64,000 bases of DNA from SIG673 sp045638685. GTDB lineage: Bacteria > Bacillota > Clostridia > Oscillospirales > CAG-272. The notes under the pieces are model-generated. The model was not told where the DNA came from. It saw nothing but the letters and a program-made list of their open reading frames with translations, and did not search any database. Each line of letters starts with the position of its first letter. Within the stretch, counting starts at the first letter, position 1. Below, in pieces: positions 40,694 through 48,437 of this stretch. The position numbers were made by a program, and so were the translations under genes. Where the stretch lies: NCBI GenBank assembly GCA_045638685.1, contig JAZUBT010000007.1, forward strand, positions 62,001-126,000. The letters are read 5' to 3'.

Positions 40694-41131
40694 TTACTTA
40701 TTAAAGATGTCCTTTGCGTTGGTATTCAGAAGCGGAATAAGAACGCAGTTATCTCTTACGTACTCGGATTTCTGCACGTCCTTGATTATACCGGAAAGCG
40801 TTCCGCTTTCCTCAACAGCGTCGGCTATCTCCTTATCAGAGGAAAACTCAAGAATGATTACCGTAGTCGCGGCGTTTGCGATCTTATCAAGTGCGCTTGC
40901 TTCGTCGTCAAGCTTCTTCTGTAAGAAGTGCACCTCGCAAGATATATTACCCTTTTCAAGCTCTGCGGTAATAGTCTTTGCGGTATCGTTCTCCTCGCTT
41001 TCAAGCTCTATGTAGCCCTCGCTTTTGAAGTTGGATTTAATTTTACCGTAAGAAGAGCAGGATGCCAGAGTCATAACGAGCATTACTCCTACAAGCATAA
41101 GTGTCAAAAGCTTAAAAATTTTGTTTTTCAT
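40694..41131 (-). CDS. Small lipoprotein of unknown function
   Basis: A 145-residue protein with a lipoprotein signal peptide (LMLVGVMLVMTLASC, lipidated Cys25). The mature part is alpha/beta and hydrophilic (IKSNFKSEGYIELESEENDTAK..., AATTVIILEFSSDKEIADAVEES), with a ferredoxin-like alternation of strands and helices. I do not recognise the family. A perfect promoter and a terminator make it a single-gene unit. No link to the neighbouring feo operon is evident. Confidence 0.8.
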   Translation of the reverse strand: MKNKIFKLLTLMLVGVMLVMTLASCSSYGKIKSNFKSEGYIELESEENDTAKTITAELEKGNISCEVHFLQKKLDDEASALDKIANAATTVIILEFSSDKEIADAVEESGTLSGIIKDVQKSEYVRDNCVLIPLLNTNAKDIFNK

Positions 41132-41174
41132 ACCAATTCTCCTTTCAAGTATTTTTAGGTTTTATCCTACTTAT

Positions 41175-41203
41175 ATTATATCAAACAGAAAAATATTTGT
41201 CAA
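41175..41203 (-). promoter_or_regulatory. Sigma-A promoter of the lipoprotein gene
   Basis: Minus strand: TTGACA (41203-41198), 17-bp spacer, TATAAT (41180-41175) with extended TGA; perfect consensus. Confidence 0.9.
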
Positions 41204-41244
41204 TAGATTTTAACGAGATTTAACTTGGAATAAAAGGAAATTTA

Positions 41245-42654
41245 TCACTCAAAAAATGCTGCCGCCTTTTTGTTTATCGGTACCCCTATGCCTTTTCTGT
41301 AACACTCGGAGACCGCTGCTCTCGCTTTCTCGCTTCCCTTTTCCGCTGCCTCGTAGTAGTAAAGAAATGCCGTGCGTCGATCCTTTTCTACGCCTCTGCC
41401 CTTTTCGTAGCACTGCGCTATGGCGTAGAACGTCTCGGCGCTTGCCTCGGCTCCGTCCTTGCGCTCTCTTGCCGCCGCCATAAGCCATCTGAAGGCTTCA
41501 ACGTAATTTCTCTGCTTTTGCAGATAAAGGGCGTAATAATACTGCGCCTCGGCTATATCCGCCTTAGCCGCCTTTAAAAAGTATTCCGCCGAAAGCTTTT
41601 CGTTCTGAGGGGTTCCCTTACCCACCCTGTAAAGCTTGGCTATTTCAAGATACGCCTGAACGTTTCCGTCGTTTGCCGCCTCCTGAAAATACTCAGCGGC
41701 CTTCTGCTCGTCCTTTGCAAGCATATCTCCGTTAAGGTATCTGTACGCAAGATTCATGTAGGCTCGTCTGTCTCCGCTTTCAAGAGCCTTTTTATACATC
41801 GTTGACGCCTCTACCCTGTCTATTTTTATGCCGTCTCCCTTATCGGTCATTACCGCCAGACGGTACTGTGCGTCGGGATAACCGTACTGCGCCGCTATCG
41901 AAAGATAGGTTGCCGCTTTATAGGAGTTTTTTGCAAAGCCTTCTCCGTCAGCAAGCATACAGCCAAGTGTATAGATAGAATGTATGCTGCCGAGATCAGC
42001 CGCCGTCTTATAATACGAAATGGCAGTGGAATAGGACTCGTATCCGTTTCTCGCCTTTTCAAGCGCGACGTCTCCAAGGAAGTCAAGCGCGGGACAGTAT
42101 TCGTTAGACGCAGCGTAGCTGATGCTTTTCATCGCGTTTGTAAGCTGCTCCTTTGACGCTCCGCCGCTCTGCAAAACCCGAAGTCCGGAATTAAAGTAGT
42201 ACGCCCCCTGCTCATCGGTAAGGCCCTTAGCTGTGGAAAGAGCCTGACGCGCGGCGTTTGAGGCTTTAAACTCCTGTTCCCATACTCTTATAACGACTAC
42301 GGTTCCTATTTTTTCAAGCAGCATACCGAGATACACGCTTATTTCGGGAGTTTCTTCTGCAATATATACAACGAGAGGGTTTCTTTTGAATATCGTGCGC
42401 TCTATAACCACGTCGATAACCCTATCTGACAGTGAATTTTCAGAAAGCACTAAAACGGAAGCCGAGGACTTGTTTACCTTATCGGCTATCTCCGTAAGCC
42501 CGTTTTCATCTGTTTCAAGCCTTGCGTTCAGCCAGAAACGGTACCCCGCCTCTTCAAGGCTGTCAAGAACCATCTCCGCCTCTGCCGCGTCTCGGTAATT
42601 GAATGCCACGTAGGCGTAAGGCTTTACACCGTCGTATAATTTCCGTCTTTTCAT
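41245..42654 (-). CDS. TIR-like domain protein with Sel1 repeats
   Basis: A 469-residue protein. Residues 12 to about 125 form a TIR-like domain: AYVAFNYRDAAEAEMVLDSL (box 1), EEAGYRFWLN, SSASVLVLSENSLSD, and VVIERTIFKR, in which Glu85 sits where the NADase Glu of TIR domains lies. From about residue 150 to the end there are roughly eight Sel1-type helical repeats (A.Y.LG...A.G.G...+ ..A...Y..AA..G). Sel1 arrays are protein-protein scaffolds. It follows proC and DUF624 on the same strand. It could be a stress-signalling or immune protein; neither is shown. The family is known in gut Clostridia but uncharacterised. Confidence 0.75.
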   Translation of the reverse strand: MKRRKLYDGVKPYAYVAFNYRDAAEAEMVLDSLEEAGYRFWLNARLETDENGLTEIADKVNKSSASVLVLSENSLSDRVIDVVIERTIFKRNPLVVYIAEETPEISVYLGMLLEKIGTVVVIRVWEQEFKASNAARQALSTAKGLTDEQGAYYFNSGLRVLQSGGASKEQLTNAMKSISYAASNEYCPALDFLGDVALEKARNGYESYSTAISYYKTAADLGSIHSIYTLGCMLADGEGFAKNSYKAATYLSIAAQYGYPDAQYRLAVMTDKGDGIKIDRVEASTMYKKALESGDRRAYMNLAYRYLNGDMLAKDEQKAAEYFQEAANDGNVQAYLEIAKLYRVGKGTPQNEKLSAEYFLKAAKADIAEAQYYYALYLQKQRNYVEAFRWLMAAARERKDGAEASAETFYAIAQCYEKGRGVEKDRRTAFLYYYEAAEKGSEKARAAVSECYRKGIGVPINKKAAAFFE

Positions 42655-42746
42655 TGACTTTTATATCCTTTCCGGGAAAGAAATACGTCCCATTCAGTAA
42701 TTACAAAAATTTGTGTTTTCAGCGGTTTTCCGCGACGTTTCGGATC

Positions 42747-43757
42747 TTATTTTACGTCGTCGGTAAAGATAGACGCTTCTGCCTGCTCCTCGCTCTCCGC
42801 TTCCTCTGCCGTTTTGTTTGCCGCTTCATAAGGATCAACCATAATCTCCTTAATTTTCGGCCACGCGGCGTAGCTTGCGATATAAGCACAGTAGCCGTAT
42901 AAAACTATCATGGGAAGCATTATTCCGAGAGGCATAATCACAATAAGGAAATAATAATCAAGAAGCAGGAGAAATACTATTCCGAAAAACGCAAGGAGAT
43001 TTCTTTTAATACCGAGCGCCGAAAATATAAACGCGTTTTTGATTATTTTGGGAAGCGAAAGATCGAAGGTTATTATAAGGTTATAGATGTAAAATCTCAT
43101 AACGAAATAAACCGCTCCGAGGAATATAGCGGCAAAGAACATCATAGAACCGACGTATGCGCCCATATTAAAATAGAAAAACGCGACGTCATAAACCACG
43201 AGCAGCATCATAAAGAGGTCGATAATACCCATTATAATTCCCTGCCTAAGATTGCGCTTTATAGCGTACCAGAAATCGTGCCATACGAAAACCGGATCAC
43301 CCTTAACGAGATTTCTTAAAATGTAGGTCGTGCCTATGTTGGTAAGACCGAAGGTAAGAATAAGAAGCGCGCCTATCGCATACATAATCATAGTCGGCGC
43401 GGTAGTCGCTGACAGAACTCCCTGCGCTCCGTGTATGCCGTAAAGCGCTGCCGATACGGGATCGGCGCTCTCCTGCATTGCTCCGAAAAGCACAGAATAT
43501 ATCGATGACGCGGGAGACGGAACCGTCTCGTTAAAAAATCCCGAAAAGCCGAGACCAAGGAAAAATATCGGAAAATTTCCAACCAAAAAGAGAAGGTTTA
43601 CAGATATTATAGTGCTTATATGCCACCACGAAAGCTTAAAAAAGTTTCGAAAGGTTCTCGGAAGCTTGTCGTTTTTTGACACACCCTTTCCGGCAAGGGG
43701 GTTCTTATGAAAAAGGTCGTAAAGGGTAGGCCCTTTTTTACCGCTGTGATTTGCCAT
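42747..43757 (-). CDS. DUF624 (YesL-like) membrane protein
   Basis: A 336-residue protein. The DUF624 pattern is present: FFKLSWWHISTIISVNLLFLVGNFPIFFLGLG near the start and GLTNIGTTYILRNLVKGDPVFVWHDFWYAIKRNLRQGIIMG in the centre, with about six TM helices. It has hydrophilic tails at both ends (KKGPTLYDLFHKNPLAGKGVSKND, and an acidic C-terminus). Related YesL proteins often sit near carbohydrate transporters, but here the neighbours are proC (15 bp upstream) and the TIR/Sel1 gene (92 bp downstream). The function is unknown. Confidence 0.8.
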   Translation of the reverse strand: MANHSGKKGPTLYDLFHKNPLAGKGVSKNDKLPRTFRNFFKLSWWHISTIISVNLLFLVGNFPIFFLGLGFSGFFNETVPSPASSIYSVLFGAMQESADPVSAALYGIHGAQGVLSATTAPTMIMYAIGALLILTFGLTNIGTTYILRNLVKGDPVFVWHDFWYAIKRNLRQGIIMGIIDLFMMLLVVYDVAFFYFNMGAYVGSMMFFAAIFLGAVYFVMRFYIYNLIITFDLSLPKIIKNAFIFSALGIKRNLLAFFGIVFLLLLDYYFLIVIMPLGIMLPMIVLYGYCAYIASYAAWPKIKEIMVDPYEAANKTAEEAESEEQAEASIFTDDVK

Positions 43758-43772
43758 TACGTTTTCCTTTCA

Positions 43773-44564
43773 TTAAAGCTCAGCCGAAAGCTCTTCGGCG
43801 CGTTTTGTACAGGCTCTCATAGCCCTTGAAATCATTTCGGAAAGCCCCTCGCCGTAAAAGACCTCCATGGCCTTTTCGGTAGTACCGTTTGGGGACGTAA
43901 CCATTTTTACAAGCTCTCCCGGTGTTTTGTCCGAGCTTATTACCATGTCGGCAGAGCCCTTTACCGTCTCGCATATCATTTTAAGGAGCACATCGCTGTC
44001 AAGCCCCTCTGCCCTTGCCTCGTTGTAAATACAGTCAATGATGTAATAGATATACGCGGGTGCGCTTGAGGTTGCCGCTATAACGGTGTTCATTTTATCC
44101 TCGGGCAGCTCAAACGCGCTTCCCGATGCCATAAACATCTCCTTAACCTCATTAAACGCCTCATCACTGACGAGGTGATTTCTCGAAAGCGCCGTAACGC
44201 CCTTTCCGATAAGAAGCGGTGTGTTAGGCATTGTTCTTATAACGGGAACGTCTCTGCCGAGCCCTTTACAGATAGACGCACAGCTAACGCCCGCGGCTAT
44301 CGAAATAAAGGTTTTACCGCTAAGGTCTGTGCCGCTCCTACGGATTTCCTCGGTAAGCTCCGCAAAATTCTGAGGCTTTACCGATAAAACTATATAATCA
44401 GCGGACTCTACCGCCTTTTCCACACTCTCGGCTATTTTGACGCTACTGCCAAACTTAGCGTACTGAGACGGGAATTTATCGTAAACGGTTATATCGCCGC
44501 TCTTCATTCCGCCGATTATCGCGTAAGCCATATTTCCTGCGCCAATAAACGAATATTTTTTCAT
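43773..44564 (-). CDS. proC: Pyrroline-5-carboxylate reductase
   Basis: ProC catalyses the last step of proline synthesis with NAD(P)H. A 263-residue protein; N-terminal Rossmann motif FIGAGNMAYAIIGG (6-19), SVKPQNF, RTMPNTPLLIGKGVTAL, and the C-terminal dimerisation/active segment SSAPAYIYYIIDCIYNEARAEGL and VTSPNGTTEKAMEVF (usually SPGGTT; Asn here). An AAGGG site precedes the ATG. First gene of a probable operon with DUF624 and TIR/Sel1 genes. Confidence 0.95.
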   Translation of the reverse strand: MKKYSFIGAGNMAYAIIGGMKSGDITVYDKFPSQYAKFGSSVKIAESVEKAVESADYIVLSVKPQNFAELTEEIRRSGTDLSGKTFISIAAGVSCASICKGLGRDVPVIRTMPNTPLLIGKGVTALSRNHLVSDEAFNEVKEMFMASGSAFELPEDKMNTVIAATSSAPAYIYYIIDCIYNEARAEGLDSDVLLKMICETVKGSADMVISSDKTPGELVKMVTSPNGTTEKAMEVFYGEGLSEMISRAMRACTKRAEELSAEL

Positions 44565-44600
44565 TTTACAAAACCCTTATCTATGTTCTATATAAATACT

Positions 44601-44629
44601 ATCATATCACTTATTTATAAATTTTTCAA
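44601..44629 (-). promoter_or_regulatory. Sigma-A promoter of proC
   Basis: Minus strand: TTGAAA (44629-44624), 17-bp spacer, TATGAT (44606-44601), extended TGA. Leader of about 30 nt. Confidence 0.78.
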
Positions 44630-44734
44630 CAATTTAGAAAAATATTTTAAAATTTTACAATTTAATAACTTTATTTAAAAAGCTGTCCCTTATAATATCA
44701 TTTGAAGCAGGACAGGAGAAACGGAGGAAACGGT

Positions 44735-45376
44735 ATGAATTTAGAGAGATTTTTCTTAGCAAATCCGAAATTTGAAACGAAGCGGCTGATTTTAAGAAAG
44801 CTTAGCCCGTCAGACGCAGAGGATATGTACGCTTATGCCTGCCGCCCCGAAACGTCGAAATACCTGCTTTGGGAACCGCACCCGTCCCCGCTCTACACCG
44901 CTGATCTCATTCGATTTTTGCAAAAGGAATATCAGTTAGGGAAATACGGCGACTTTGCTATAATATTTAAGGATAACCGTAAAATGATAGGAACCGTAGG
45001 GTTTACATCATACGACGAAAAGCACTCGGTAGCAGAGCTTGGATACGTTATAAACCCCGATTACTGGCATAGGGGTATCGCTACCGAGGCATTAAAAGCG
45101 ATTTTAAGCATCGCGTTTCACGAGCTTCGGGTACAGCGCGCCGAGGCAAAATATATGCCAGAAAACGTTTATTCACGAAGCGTTATGGAAAAGTGCGGCA
45201 TGACCTACGAGGGAATGGCGCGAAGCAAGATGCTTGTCAAGGGAGTGCGTCGGGATATTGCCTGCTGCTCTATTTTAAGGGCGGAATATTTTGAAATTTA
45301 CGGCGAAAAGCCGTACACGGATATATGCAAAACAAGAGGTATTCGCCGATTTTTTGATTTTGGGAATAAAAATTAA
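44735..45376 (+). CDS. GNAT acetyltransferase, RimJ/RimL type
   Basis: A 213-residue N-acetyltransferase. The N-terminus KFETKRLILRKLSPSDAEDMYAYA is typical of RimJ/RimL-like enzymes. The acetyl-CoA pocket region is ELGYVINPDYWHRGIATEALKAIL (Q/RxxGxG/A variant HRGIAT), and the C-terminal MPENVYSRSVMEKCGMTYEG is the usual beta-bulge segment. The start at 44735 follows an ACGGAGG site; a TTG at 44702 is less likely. The substrate (protein N-terminus, antibiotic or metabolite) is unknown. Confidence 0.88.
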   Translation: MNLERFFLANPKFETKRLILRKLSPSDAEDMYAYACRPETSKYLLWEPHPSPLYTADLIRFLQKEYQLGKYGDFAIIFKDNRKMIGTVGFTSYDEKHSVAELGYVINPDYWHRGIATEALKAILSIAFHELRVQRAEAKYMPENVYSRSVMEKCGMTYEGMARSKMLVKGVRRDIACCSILRAEYFEIYGEKPYTDICKTRGIRRFFDFGNKN

Positions 45377-45386
45377 CAAATTAACG

Positions 45387-45415
45387 TTGAATAGAAGTTA
45401 AAAAAAATATACAAT
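45387..45415 (+). promoter_or_regulatory. Sigma-A promoter of yajC
   Basis: TTGAAT (45387-45392), 17-bp spacer, TACAAT (45410-45415). A CGGAGGAAA ribosome-binding site follows before the yajC ATG. Confidence 0.7.
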
Positions 45416-45453
45416 AGTAGTGTTATAATTAATAATACTCGGAGGAAATTAAA

Positions 45454-45777
45454 ATGTTTTCATTCTTTTTGGAAGGTGAAGCCGCAGCACAGGGCGGAGG
45501 AAGTATAACTATGACTATAATTATGTTAGTCGGTCTTCTCGCTCTTATGTATTTCTTTATGATACGTCCGCAGAAAAAGCAGGAAAAGCAGATTAACGAA
45601 ATGCGCGAGAACCTTCAGGTTGGCGATGAAATAACCACCATTGGCGGTATAATAGGCAGAATAGTCTCTATAAAAGACGAGACCGTGCTTATCGAAACCG
45701 GCAGAGACAAGGTTAAAATTAGATTTTTACGTTCCGCTATCAGAAGCGTTGACGTAAAGGCGGAGGACGCCGAATAA
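45454..45777 (+). CDS. yajC: Preprotein translocase subunit YajC
   Basis: A 107-residue Sec accessory subunit. One TM helix (ITMTIIMLVGLLALMYFFMI) is followed by RPQKKQEKQINEMRENLQVGDEITTIGGIIGRIVSIKDETVLIETG, the YajC core. In many Clostridia the order is yajC, TIGR04086, SCIFF peptide, SCIFF maturase, secD/secF. Here the first two and a relic of the maturase remain, and secD/secF are absent. Confidence 0.94.
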   Translation: MFSFFLEGEAAAQGGGSITMTIIMLVGLLALMYFFMIRPQKKQEKQINEMRENLQVGDEITTIGGIIGRIVSIKDETVLIETGRDKVKIRFLRSAIRSVDVKAEDAE

Positions 45778-45849
45778 AAAGGCTTAGGCTATCATATTTT
45801 TTTACTTTCTGTCATAAGATTTATTAAAATGAAAAAGGAGTAAAAATTT

Positions 45850-46263
45850 ATGAAGCCTTTGTTTTTTAGCACCCTTAGAGGACTTACCGTATTTGCAATA
45901 AGCGCCGCGTCTCTTCTGCTTATACTGTGCTTTATTGCGCTGCGACTTGAAGATCCGGCAAGTCTTATCCTTGTTTTTTCAAACGTCGCGCTCATTTTAA
46001 GCGCTTTTCTCGGTGGACGCTTTTCGGTAAGCTCCGAAAACGGACGCTTTCTTAGCGGACTTACCGCGGGACTTAGCGGAATGCTTATAATCCTTTTGGT
46101 TTCGCTTATTACATCTTCCTTTGACGGCGGCTCGTTCTTACGCATGGCTCTTACCGTTTTGCTTTTCATTTTGGGAGCGCTCAGTAAAAGCGGCGGAGAA
46201 AAGCCACGCGCATCGGCAAGGAAAAGAAAAAATATAGCAAGACGGTACGGCGCCTACAAATAA
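45850..46263 (+). CDS. TIGR04086-family membrane protein
   Basis: A 137-residue protein with four TM helices (LTVFAISAASLLLILCFIAL, ILVFSNVALILSAFLGGRF, FLSGLTAGLSGMLIILLVSLI, MALTVLLFILGAL) and a basic tail. The SSENGRFLSGLTAGL segment and its place after yajC identify the TIGR04086 family, which is linked with the SCIFF peptide locus in Clostridia. Its biochemical role is unknown. An AAAAGGAG site lies upstream. Confidence 0.82.
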   Translation: MKPLFFSTLRGLTVFAISAASLLLILCFIALRLEDPASLILVFSNVALILSAFLGGRFSVSSENGRFLSGLTAGLSGMLIILLVSLITSSFDGGSFLRMALTVLLFILGALSKSGGEKPRASARKRKNIARRYGAYK

Positions 46264-46448
46264 CCTTAAACGGTAAAACAGCCGCTCTGTTAAGCAAGGA
46301 CGGATTTACGTAAAAAAAGCTAACGTATGCGCTTTTTAACGGCACACGCCTACTTCCTTAAGCGGCGCCGTATTTTAAACACAATTAAAAATAGACATAA
46401 AAAAAGCAAAAAGCAGTGTTAATGCCTTTTTGCGAAAGGACTTTAAAA

Positions 46449-47087
46449 ATGATTTACAGATTTAAATTTTACGGACATTATTTTGCGCTTGATACGGAGA
46501 GCGCGACGGTACATAAGCTTACCGAGCTCCAATTCGATATGCTTACCTATCTCTCCTTCCCTTTTGAGGACGTTTTTCCCTCAACTTTAAGATATGACCT
46601 TGCCAAATATGAGTCATCAGAGCTTAAAGAGGCCTATTTTGACTTTAAAAAATTAAGCGATGACGGAGTTTTTATGTCAGCCTCTCCGCTTACGCTTCCC
46701 GCTGAGCCGAAGGCTTCAAAAAATGCGGAGAAAACCGTAAAATACGATGCTAAAAAATTCGTTTTTGCAAGCGAGGTAATAAGAAGCGCCGACGAGGGCT
46801 GCTCTGTTCTTTCCGCCGAGGAGGACGCGACTCTTCCCGTTAAAGAAATCGACTACGACATTCTCTTTTCGGAATACGAAAGGGTTGCAAAGGAGATTAT
46901 AAAGCGCAAATCGGGACGCGTACCGGGTGATGCTTTTGAGTTCTTACCCTTTGATTTAAGCTTCAAGGCAGACGAGAAGGGTTACTACCACATTGTAACC
47001 GAAGGGGTATCCGAGCTTTTTGAAGGCGAGGCGGAGACGGTAGCGAAAAAATGTGCCGAGCTTGCTATCGCGATATTTTTAGAGTAA
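46449..47087 (+). CDS. Internally deleted SCIFF-peptide maturase-like protein
   Basis: A 212-residue protein. The first 80 residues (MIYRFKFYGHYFALDTESAT..., ELKEAYFDFKKLSDDGVFMS) follow the N-terminal peptide-recognition domain of SCIFF maturases (ScfB/CteB). Residues 137-172 (ILFSEYERVAKEIIKRKSGR then AFEFLPFDLSF) resemble the ScfB segment between the radical SAM barrel and the SPASM domain. The CxxxCxxC motif and barrel are absent and there are only two Cys (118, 202). It is an intact frame after an AAAGGAC site, so it could be expressed. No SCIFF peptide is found in the 185 bp upstream. Homology is from memory. Confidence 0.6.
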   Translation: MIYRFKFYGHYFALDTESATVHKLTELQFDMLTYLSFPFEDVFPSTLRYDLAKYESSELKEAYFDFKKLSDDGVFMSASPLTLPAEPKASKNAEKTVKYDAKKFVFASEVIRSADEGCSVLSAEEDATLPVKEIDYDILFSEYERVAKEIIKRKSGRVPGDAFEFLPFDLSFKADEKGYYHIVTEGVSELFEGEAETVAKKCAELAIAIFLE

Positions 47088-47102
47088 ATTCAATTAATAA
47101 AC

Positions 47103-47131
47103 AATCCCTCCGTGTAACGGGGGGATTTTTC
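47103..47131 (+). terminator. Terminator after the SCIFF-maturase relic
   Basis: AATCCCTCC - GTGTAAC - GGGGGGATTTTTC. A good T-run on the plus strand, weaker on the minus strand, where it follows murG by about 70 bp. Confidence 0.8.
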
Positions 47132-47204
47132 TTTTCTTTACATAGCCAAATATTACTGCCTACAACTAAAAAGCGCAAAGTAACCGTGCGTCTCTGCGCT
47201 ACGG

Positions 47205-48326
47205 TCAAAAAATTTGTTTAGAGGCCTTCTTGTTGTTTATTAAATCCTTTGCTATCATTTCCGCTGCGCCGGGATAGTCAAACGTCTTTGCTTTTTCCTC
47301 CATTTTTTCTCTCACGGTTCTGTCGGAAAGTACCGTTTCCGCAAGCTCTGAAAGCCTGTAAAGCTCGTCGGTGCCCTCGCAAAGCGTGTACGCGGCCCCC
47401 GCGTCGGAAAACGCTTTTGCGTTTTTATATTGGTGGTTATCGGTTACGTTTGGAGACGGTATCAGAATTGACGCTCTGCCGGCTGAGGCAATTTCAGAAA
47501 GTGTCATAGCTCCGCTGCGACTTATAACAAGATCTGCGCCTACAAGCCATTTCGGCATATCGTAAATATACTCTTTTACACAGATGTTTTTACACTCCGT
47601 AAGACCGCGCTCGGAAAACGCCCTGTAAAAATCGGCGTACCCTCCCTTTCCGGCGGCGTGCAGGTGAAAAACGTCCTTCCGCTTTGAGGTAAAGCGCTCC
47701 ATTAAATTTAATATTTCTCTGTTTACCGTCTCTGCGCCGAGACTTCCTCCAAAGCTGAGAAGAACGTATCTGTAACGTCCCGTAATCATAAGCTCTTCCC
47801 TTATGCTTTTTCTATCACCCACCGTTTTTCTCATAGGGTTTCCGCTTCTTATTATTTTATCTCCGCCTCCGAGAAGCTCTCCGCACTCCTTAAAATTGAC
47901 GAAAATCCTATCCGCTTTGTTTTTCAGCATTTTTACCGCCATTCCCGGAATGGCGTTAGACTCGTGAAGCACGGTATATATCCCCATACGCGACGCCGCA
48001 TTTATAACGGGATAACAGATGTAACCGCCCGTTCCCACCACCGCTTCGGGACGGAATTTTTCTATCATCTCTCTCGCTTTTCCCGTTGCCTTAAACGCCT
48101 TTATAGCAGCCTTAACGTTATCAAAGCTAAGGCTTCTTTTTATTCCCGAGACGTCTATGTGCCAAAGCGGATACAGAGCCTCCGCGCAAAGACGGTTTTC
48201 AAGTCCCTTTTTAGTACCGATAAACAGTATTTCGCTGTTTTTTTCAAGCTCACAAACGGCATCCGCTACCGCTATCGCAGGATTAATGTGCCCGGCGGTT
48301 CCTCCTCCGGCAAATATAACTCTCAA
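47205..48326 (-). CDS. murG: MurG, lipid II-forming N-acetylglucosaminyltransferase
   Basis: A GT-B enzyme that adds GlcNAc to lipid I at the membrane. The N-terminal VIFAGGGTAGHINPAIAVAD, the central VGTGGYICYPVINAA and VLHESNAIPGMAVKML, and the C-terminal donor-site VISRSGAMTLSEIASAGRASILIPSP are classic. The TTG at 48326 is preferred since it is preceded by GAGGGGAG and gives the family-standard N-terminus LRVIFAGGG; the ATG at 48350 would place the ribosome-binding site inside the gene. About 373 residues. Last gene of the dcw-like cluster; ftsQ/ftsA/ftsZ do not follow. Confidence 0.96.
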   Translation of the reverse strand: MRVIFAGGGTAGHINPAIAVADAVCELEKNSEILFIGTKKGLENRLCAEALYPLWHIDVSGIKRSLSFDNVKAAIKAFKATGKAREMIEKFRPEAVVGTGGYICYPVINAASRMGIYTVLHESNAIPGMAVKMLKNKADRIFVNFKECGELLGGGDKIIRSGNPMRKTVGDRKSIREELMITGRYRYVLLSFGGSLGAETVNREILNLMERFTSKRKDVFHLHAAGKGGYADFYRAFSERGLTECKNICVKEYIYDMPKWLVGADLVISRSGAMTLSEIASAGRASILIPSPNVTDNHQYKNAKAFSDAGAAYTLCEGTDELYRLSELAETVLSDRTVREKMEEKAKTFDYPGAAEMIAKDLINNKKASKQIF

Positions 48327-48437
48327 TATTCTCCCCTCTTTTCTATACAAACAGACCGACCGTATAAGCCTTTAACAGCGGGCTATTTTCTTTTAGTACA
48401 ACCTTACGTTAATTTTTTCTGTTTTTACCGTCTCTTT

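Noticed and set aside
46264..46448. SCIFF precursor peptide gene
   Set aside because: All short frames were read; none has the multiple-Cys C-terminal pattern of SCIFF peptides.
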